A DNA stretch of 64,000 nt from Chloroflexota bacterium (GTDB lineage Bacteria; Chloroflexota; Anaerolineae; Anaerolineales; VGOW01): assembly GCA_016197225.1 (NCBI GenBank), contig JACPWC010000013.1, positions 25,181-89,180 on the forward strand. Direction: 5' to 3'. The position numbers were made by a program, and so were the translations under genes. Below the pieces are notes generated by a model that saw only the letters and a list, made by a program, of their open reading frames with translations, was not told where the DNA came from and did no database searches. This document shows, one piece after another, positions 59,630 to 64,000 of the stretch (within the stretch, counting starts at the first letter, position 1; the number at the start of each line of letters is the position of its first letter).

Positions 59630-61762
59630 ATGCGTGACCGTTTTCAAAAGTGGCTGGCGGGCCGCAGCATCCCGCCGCTGGCCGTCATCGTCGGCCTCAA
59701 CCTTCTCTTCCTCGTCGGCCTGGCCATTGTCGTCATCGCCATCGTGGGCAATAACAATGTCCCGGCCACCCCGGCAGTTGCCACGAAATTGGTGGTGGTG
59801 ACGGCGACCCCGCCGCCCGATCAAGGCCTGCCTACGCCCGTCATCGCTGAGCCAAGCTTTCCCGTCATCGCCATCACGCCCACAGTTGGCCCCTCACCCA
59901 CCCCACCTTCCAACCCATTCGACGTGGGCGGCACGATTGTGATGGCTTTGCGCCGGGACGGCCACACCAACCTCTGGGCGCTCGTTCCCGGCAGACCCAA
60001 CCTCACCCGCCTCACTGCCGGCGCCTGGGACGACCGCGACCCGGCCTGGTCGCCCGACGGCAAGAAGCTGGCCTTTGCCTCGCGCCGCGAAGGCAGTTGG
60101 GACCTGTATTTGCTCGATATTGAAAGCGGCGCGCTCTCGCACCTCACCGACGACATTGGCTTTGAAGCCAACCCGTCCTGGTCGCCGGACGGCGCTTATA
60201 TTGTTTACGAAGGCTACGCCAACGACAACTTCGACCTCTACTTCGTCGGCGTTGGGGGCGGCGCGCCGGTTCGTATCACTCACGATCCCGCCGCCGACTT
60301 TGCGCCCGCCTGGTCGCCGCGAGGCCGGAGCATCGTCTTTGTCTCCTACCGCGCTGGCGGCCCCAAGCCCGATCTCTACCTCTACAATCTCGACAATCCC
60401 GATGAGGCGACTTCAATCACCCGCCTCACCGACACCGCTGAAGTGGCCGAAGACGAGCCGCAGTGGAGCAAAGACGGCCGGCTCGTCGTTTACTCCGACG
60501 CCAACTCGCCGCTCAATATCGTCTATACCACACTCGCCGATGCCAGCGGCGCTACACCCATTGAATCGACACAGGGACACTTCCCCACCTGGTCGCCGGA
60601 CGGAACCGGAATCCTGACCGCCTTCCAGCAAAACGATCGCGAGTTTGTGGCCGCCACCACGTTGGGAGCTTTGTCCACATCCCCAATCGTGATCCCGGTG
60701 GAGGGCCGAATGGGCGCGCTTTCGTGGACGTTTGCCTCACTGCCAGCCGCGCTCAAAGGTGACATCGCCGAAGCCGCCAACGCTACCGACGCGCCGCTGT
60801 GGGCCGAGAAGATCACCAATCCTTCGGGCCTCAAAGACACGCCCTACGCCCTCGTACCGGTTCAAGAATTGATCGCGCCCTACCCTGTTCTCTCGGATCG
60901 GGTGGACGAATCCTTTGCCGGTTTGCGCTTTCGGGTGATTGCCGATGCCGGCTGGGACTTTTTGCGCGCGCTGGACAACGCCGCCATCGAACTACGGACG
61001 CCGCTCGAACCCGGCCTGCCCCGCGAGTCCTGGAACAAGGCGGGCCGCGCCTTCGACGTGAGCCAGGCCGCCATCAACGACGGCTTTGGCTACATGGTGC
61101 AGGAGCAGGTAGGCAATCGAATCTTTTGGCGGCTATGGGTGCGCGTGCGCCAGGGCGACGGAACCCTGGGCGAGCCTCTGCGCCACATGCCCTGGGACTT
61201 TCAGCCGCGCTTCGACCCCAACAACCCGGCGGCCTTCGACGCCGGCGGCGCTTATTACGCCGAACTTCCCGCCGGTTACTTCATTGACTTTACTCAAGTG
61301 GCCGAAGATTATGGCTGGAGCCGGACGGCCTCGAGCGACGACTGGCGCTTCTTTTATCCGGGCGCGCAATATTGGCACTTTGAAAATCGCGGCAGCCTGA
61401 CGTGGGTGGACGCCATGCGCGAACTCTATTCGGCGGAACTGATTGCCTCACCCACGCCCTTCCAGAGTCCAACCTTCACACCCTCGCCGACCCTGCCGCC
61501 CACCGAAACCGGCACGCCAACCGACACGCCGACGATCACCTTCACGCCATCAAAGACGCCGACGATCACTTACACCCCGTCGAATACCCGCACGCCCACG
61601 CCCAAACCCACACGCCTGGGCCAGCCCAGCGCCACCAACACCCGCACGCCTACGCTCACCAACACGCCGACCGTCACCCGCACGCCAACGCCGACGCGCA
61701 CCTTCACGCCAACCCGCACACCTTCGCCGACGCCGGGGGCGTCGAACACGGCCACGCCATGA
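59630..61762 (+). CDS. Membrane-anchored TolB-like (PD40) beta-propeller protein
   Basis: 710 residues: one N-terminal helix (LAVIVGLNLLFLVGLAIVVIAIV), Pro-rich linker, then PD40/WD40-like repeats (DPAWSPDGKKLAFASRREG, NPSWSPDGAYIVYEG, APAWSPRGRSIVFVS, EPQWSKDGRLVVYSD, FPTWSPDGTGIL). The remainder (about 390-610) is an unrecognised domain, then a long Thr/Pro repeat tail (TPTxTxTP). Exported, perhaps cell-wall attached. Its stop overlaps the next ATG (ATGA), so it is coupled to the M23 peptidase. Confidence 0.82.
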   Translation: MRDRFQKWLAGRSIPPLAVIVGLNLLFLVGLAIVVIAIVGNNNVPATPAVATKLVVVTATPPPDQGLPTPVIAEPSFPVIAITPTVGPSPTPPSNPFDVGGTIVMALRRDGHTNLWALVPGRPNLTRLTAGAWDDRDPAWSPDGKKLAFASRREGSWDLYLLDIESGALSHLTDDIGFEANPSWSPDGAYIVYEGYANDNFDLYFVGVGGGAPVRITHDPAADFAPAWSPRGRSIVFVSYRAGGPKPDLYLYNLDNPDEATSITRLTDTAEVAEDEPQWSKDGRLVVYSDANSPLNIVYTTLADASGATPIESTQGHFPTWSPDGTGILTAFQQNDREFVAATTLGALSTSPIVIPVEGRMGALSWTFASLPAALKGDIAEAANATDAPLWAEKITNPSGLKDTPYALVPVQELIAPYPVLSDRVDESFAGLRFRVIADAGWDFLRALDNAAIELRTPLEPGLPRESWNKAGRAFDVSQAAINDGFGYMVQEQVGNRIFWRLWVRVRQGDGTLGEPLRHMPWDFQPRFDPNNPAAFDAGGAYYAELPAGYFIDFTQVAEDYGWSRTASSDDWRFFYPGAQYWHFENRGSLTWVDAMRELYSAELIASPTPFQSPTFTPSPTLPPTETGTPTDTPTITFTPSKTPTITYTPSNTRTPTPKPTRLGQPSATNTRTPTLTNTPTVTRTPTPTRTFTPTRTPSPTPGASNTATP

Positions 61763-63114
61763 AAAAGAATTCAGAAGGCACGCGAAGCGGGCAAAAGGCA
61801 GAAGTTTGGAGTCCGATGGCGCACACTATCGGTCATTCACGAAAGTTCGGGCGGCAGTTGCACTGCCGCCTGCCGCGCCGCAGTTCAACTGCGGCGCGAA
61901 CAGGGTTTCGTGATCTATTGACTATTTTTTCATTGTTCATTGTTTCATTGTTCATTAGCGGCTGTGGATCTGCCGGCCAGCCTCTGCCCACCCTTGCGCC
62001 CACGCTTGGCCCCATCAGCGTCACGGCCCTGCCGACCTCGCCGTTCAACCTTCCAACATCCAACTCTAACCTTCAACCTGCAACTTTCAACACCGCCACC
62101 CCTTTCCCCACCACCGATTTCTTAGGCGAACAATCAACTGCCATCAACATCAAGGCTACCGAGCCGTTGCGGTTCAACTTTGGGACTCAAACACCCGCGC
62201 CGACGTTGAATTGGCGGCCACCCCCTTACCCTGTCCCGGTTTCCATCCGCCAGGAAGATCATTTCTGGTTCGCCCGCCCCATCGCCTCCAACGCCGTCAA
62301 CTGGCCCCACCCGCTCTATCGTTACGGCAGCACCTACTTCGGCAACATGCACGCCCACACCGGAGTCGATCTCGATTCGCCGCTCGGCACGCCGGTGCTG
62401 GCCGCCGGGTCGGGCGTGGTGGTCTGGACGGGTTACGGTCTCTTTGGCACCCGGCCGGTCGAGGACGATCCTTACGGGTTGGCCGTCGCCGTCAAACACG
62501 ACTTTGGTTACAACAACCAGACGCTTTACACGATCTATGCTCACATGTCCAAGATCAACGTCTGGATCAACCAGCCGGTGACGATGGGCGAGCAAATTGG
62601 CGAAGTCGGCTCCACCGGATTCTCGTCCGGCCCGCACCTGCACTTTGAAGTCCGCATCGGCGAAAACAAGTTTCTCAAAACCTACAACCCCGAACTGTGG
62701 CTGGCGCCGCCCACCGGCTGGGGCGTGCTGGCCGGGCGCGCCCTCGACAAAAACGGCAACTACGTTCCTGAACTGGCGATAGATATTTACGACTCGGCTG
62801 GCCGCTACTACCCCATTTGGACGTACGCCACCAAGAGTATCAACGCCGATCCGATCTATCAGGAGAACTTTGTCATCTCCGATCTTCCGGCTGGCACGTA
62901 TCGTTACTCGATGAATATCGCCGGCGAGGCCCACGTGGGCACGGTGGAAATTCTGGCCGGGCAAACAAGTTTTCTGGTGGTTCAGGAGACGGTGGCCGAG
63001 GCCGTTGCCTTTGCCAATCCGGCGGCCACCAATGGCCGGGCGCCGACGCTCACCCCAACCCCGTCCTCCACCCGCGCTCCCACCGGCACGCCAACGCCGA
63101 CTGCTAAACCTTGA
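61759..63114 (+). CDS. M23 (LytM-like) peptidase lipoprotein
   Basis: 451 residues from ATG 61759. A lipobox (LFISGC) lies at about residues 66-71, unusually late: the first ~50 codons include two palindromes (CGGGCGGCAGTTGCACTGCCGCC; CGCCGCAGTTCAACTGCGGCG) and the hydrophobic core is coded by TTCATTGTTCATTG repeats. A later TTG (61917) could be the real start. The peptidase domain has HTGVDLD, GTPVLAAGSGVVVWTG, YAHMS and GPHLHFEV zinc ligands. It should cut peptidoglycan or another envelope peptide. Confidence 0.82.
   Translation: MKKNSEGTRSGQKAEVWSPMAHTIGHSRKFGRQLHCRLPRRSSTAARTGFRDLLTIFSLFIVSLFISGCGSAGQPLPTLAPTLGPISVTALPTSPFNLPTSNSNLQPATFNTATPFPTTDFLGEQSTAINIKATEPLRFNFGTQTPAPTLNWRPPPYPVPVSIRQEDHFWFARPIASNAVNWPHPLYRYGSTYFGNMHAHTGVDLDSPLGTPVLAAGSGVVVWTGYGLFGTRPVEDDPYGLAVAVKHDFGYNNQTLYTIYAHMSKINVWINQPVTMGEQIGEVGSTGFSSGPHLHFEVRIGENKFLKTYNPELWLAPPTGWGVLAGRALDKNGNYVPELAIDIYDSAGRYYPIWTYATKSINADPIYQENFVISDLPAGTYRYSMNIAGEAHVGTVEILAGQTSFLVVQETVAEAVAFANPAATNGRAPTLTPTPSSTRAPTGTPTPTAKP
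61848..61911. repeat. Paired palindromes inside the M23 gene start
   Basis: CGGGCGGCAGTTGCACTGCCGCCTG and CGCCGCAGTTCAACTGCGGCGCG stand side by side and are translated in the present gene model. Confidence 0.8.
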
Positions 63115-63155
63115 TCCTTCGTTGAGCGGTTGCCGTCGCAAATACACACAATGCT

Positions 63156-63884
63156 ATGCCACAAGACGAATCGATAAATCTGATAAGGCTTTGTCGCAAA
63201 CTTACGGCTACATTCACCGTAAAACAGTTGTTGGAAGTTTGCTCGGAATTAGGTGTTGACGGCGAGCTAGTAAGGCTCAAAGGGCGAACTGTAAAGATAG
63301 AAGATGCAGTCGCTTTAGTTGCTATGCTTGACAGTCAGGGACGAGTAGGTGATTTCCTGAATGCCTGCCACCGACAGTACAACAATTTTAGTAGCGAAGG
63401 CCTTGAAATCCCGAAGGCCGAGTGGTTGCCTAAACCTTTGCCGGACCACATTGTTCACATGCTGGATAGTGCGTTCGACTTTTCTGGAAAGCCATACATC
63501 ACTTACACCATTCCAGACTTCTCAAACCAATGGATGCCCCAAGCCGTTTCAACTGGTTGCTATGATTGGCGGATAAACGTGGATGCACTTGAAGAGATAC
63601 TGTCCTCTACCCCCGCCATAAAAGATGCCTTAATGAAGGTGCGCGCCCTAATAGCGCATGAACGAGCATTTGCCTACGTTGCGAGCGAACGGCAGTGGAC
63701 AGATTCGGGGATGAATTTCTTTCCCTGTGTTGTTGTCGCTCCCACAACTGACCAGTTTGACTCCATACGAATTGAGCAAACAAGCGACTGCAAAGGTGAC
63801 ATAGAGCCAGTGGGATTGATAGAAGAGCTAAAATCGATTGATGAGCAATATGGGCTAGGTAGTTCGTGTCCAAGAAATGGTTAG
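63156..63884 (+). CDS. Protein with N-terminal effector-associated-domain (EAD)-like region
   Basis: 242 residues. Residues ~8-72 (IRLCRKLTATFTVKQLLEVCSELGVDGELV... LVAMLDSQGRVGDFLNACHR) follow the helical pattern of effector-associated domains, death-domain-like adaptors of bacterial conflict systems: 'L...F...EL..LC.ELGVD ... GR..DL'. The C-terminal ~165 residues are not recognised. A partner effector would be expected outside the window. The composition is more AT-rich than the neighbours. Confidence 0.6.
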   Translation: MPQDESINLIRLCRKLTATFTVKQLLEVCSELGVDGELVRLKGRTVKIEDAVALVAMLDSQGRVGDFLNACHRQYNNFSSEGLEIPKAEWLPKPLPDHIVHMLDSAFDFSGKPYITYTIPDFSNQWMPQAVSTGCYDWRINVDALEEILSSTPAIKDALMKVRALIAHERAFAYVASERQWTDSGMNFFPCVVVAPTTDQFDSIRIEQTSDCKGDIEPVGLIEELKSIDEQYGLGSSCPRNG

Positions 63885-63923
63885 CGCGACAAGCGCCAGC
63901 CCGACTTAACAATTTACAATAAA

Positions 63924-63977
63924 GGAAGCCTCAGGAGTAAGGTAGTGGTGTGTCCAAACCTATTCCTGGAGGCTTCC
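63924..63977. repeat. GGAAGCCTC(C)AGGA inverted repeat at the right edge
   Basis: GGAAGCCTCAGGA (63924-63936) and TCCTGGAGGCTTCC (about 63964-63977) are arms around a 27-base loop, followed immediately by ATG 63979. It could be the end of a mobile element whose gene continues out of the window. Confidence 0.55.
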
Positions 63978-63978
63978 G

Positions 63979-64000
63979 ATGTTCATCATAGCATACCCGG
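63979..64000 (+). CDS. Possible start of a gene cut by the window edge
   Basis: ATG 63979 opens a frame reading MFIIAYP, cut at the right edge after seven codons. GGAGG (63967-63971) precedes it at normal spacing. Too short to identify. Confidence 0.3.

Noticed and set aside
61402..61758. Extension of the M23 peptidase gene upstream into the propeller gene
   Set aside because: The frame is a shadow of the Thr/Pro-rich tail of the preceding gene; ATG 61759 overlaps that gene's stop in the usual ATGA manner.
61440..61760. Periodic ACGCC/CCGAC repeats that might suggest a CRISPR or minisatellite
   Set aside because: The period is that of Thr-Pro codons in a TPTxTxTP protein tail; no conserved repeat-spacer structure.

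Overview
The window is a high-GC, gene-dense bacterial segment, most likely from an uncultured Chloroflexota (Anaerolineae-like) organism. That assignment is an inference. It rests on a T-box-controlled trp operon carrying its own trpS, several exported proteins with long Thr/Pro 'TPT' linkers, non-pyrrolysine MttB-family methyltransferases, and very many short low-complexity inverted repeats at gene junctions. No rRNA, tRNA, CRISPR array or complete insertion sequence was found.

Layout. 1-1.9 kb: the 3' end of a large DUF11-type surface protein, two terminators and a SnoaL-like protein. 2.0-10.4 kb: a promoter, a T-box leader with a TGG (Trp) specifier, then trpE-trpS-trpG-trpD-trpC-trpF-trpB-trpA. 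10.5-14.3 kb: exported or anchored proteins. 14.4-18.7 kb: an AAA+ ATPase whose lid is split off, then a Type IIG restriction-modification enzyme with an AT-rich specificity region. 18.8-23.6 kb: small membrane proteins, a broken retropepsin locus, a double-NBD peptide ABC ATPase and a CBS protein. 23.6-40.8 kb: a methylated-amine/C1 cluster with two flavin amine oxidases/dehydrogenases, three MttB-like methyltransferases, a beta-RFAP-synthase-like GHMP protein, an EamA exporter, a C-S lyase, an M24 (DddP-like) hydrolase, a MetE-like protein, an ornithine-cyclodeaminase-like protein and a class V aminotransferase. 42.1-46.5 kb: a cobalamin riboswitch, btuF-btuC-btuD, a PduO adenosyltransferase and a cobT'-'cobS deletion remnant. 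46.5-50.4 kb: rhodanese, a CstR-like repressor, OsmC-like protein, thioredoxin and a metal P-type ATPase. 50.5-64 kb: ferrochelatase, an AT-rich islet of hypothetical genes, a DinB-like protein, a MATE transporter, a heterodimeric ABC exporter with a foreign antisense fragment at its gene junction, a TolB-like propeller, an M23 peptidase lipoprotein and an effector-associated-domain-like protein.

How the genes fit together. The trp operon is a complete tryptophan pathway plus charging enzyme under tRNA-Trp control. The 23.6-40.8 kb block looks like catabolism of N-methylated (perhaps also S-methylated) compounds. MttB-type enzymes use corrinoid cofactors, and the B12 uptake and adenosylation operon downstream could support them, but no corrinoid protein is visible here.

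The most unusual feature is the set of low-complexity imperfect palindromes, different at almost every junction. They occupy intergenic gaps, supply gene starts and ends, occur in frame inside conserved genes (trpF, trpG, the metal ATPase, btuC, an ABC exporter, an M23 lipoprotein), and form the variable arm of the cobalamin riboswitch. Several loci also show precise deletions or chimeras (cobT/cobS, retropepsin, AAA lid, ABC exporter junction), which points to active small-scale rearrangement or, for some, assembly artefact.
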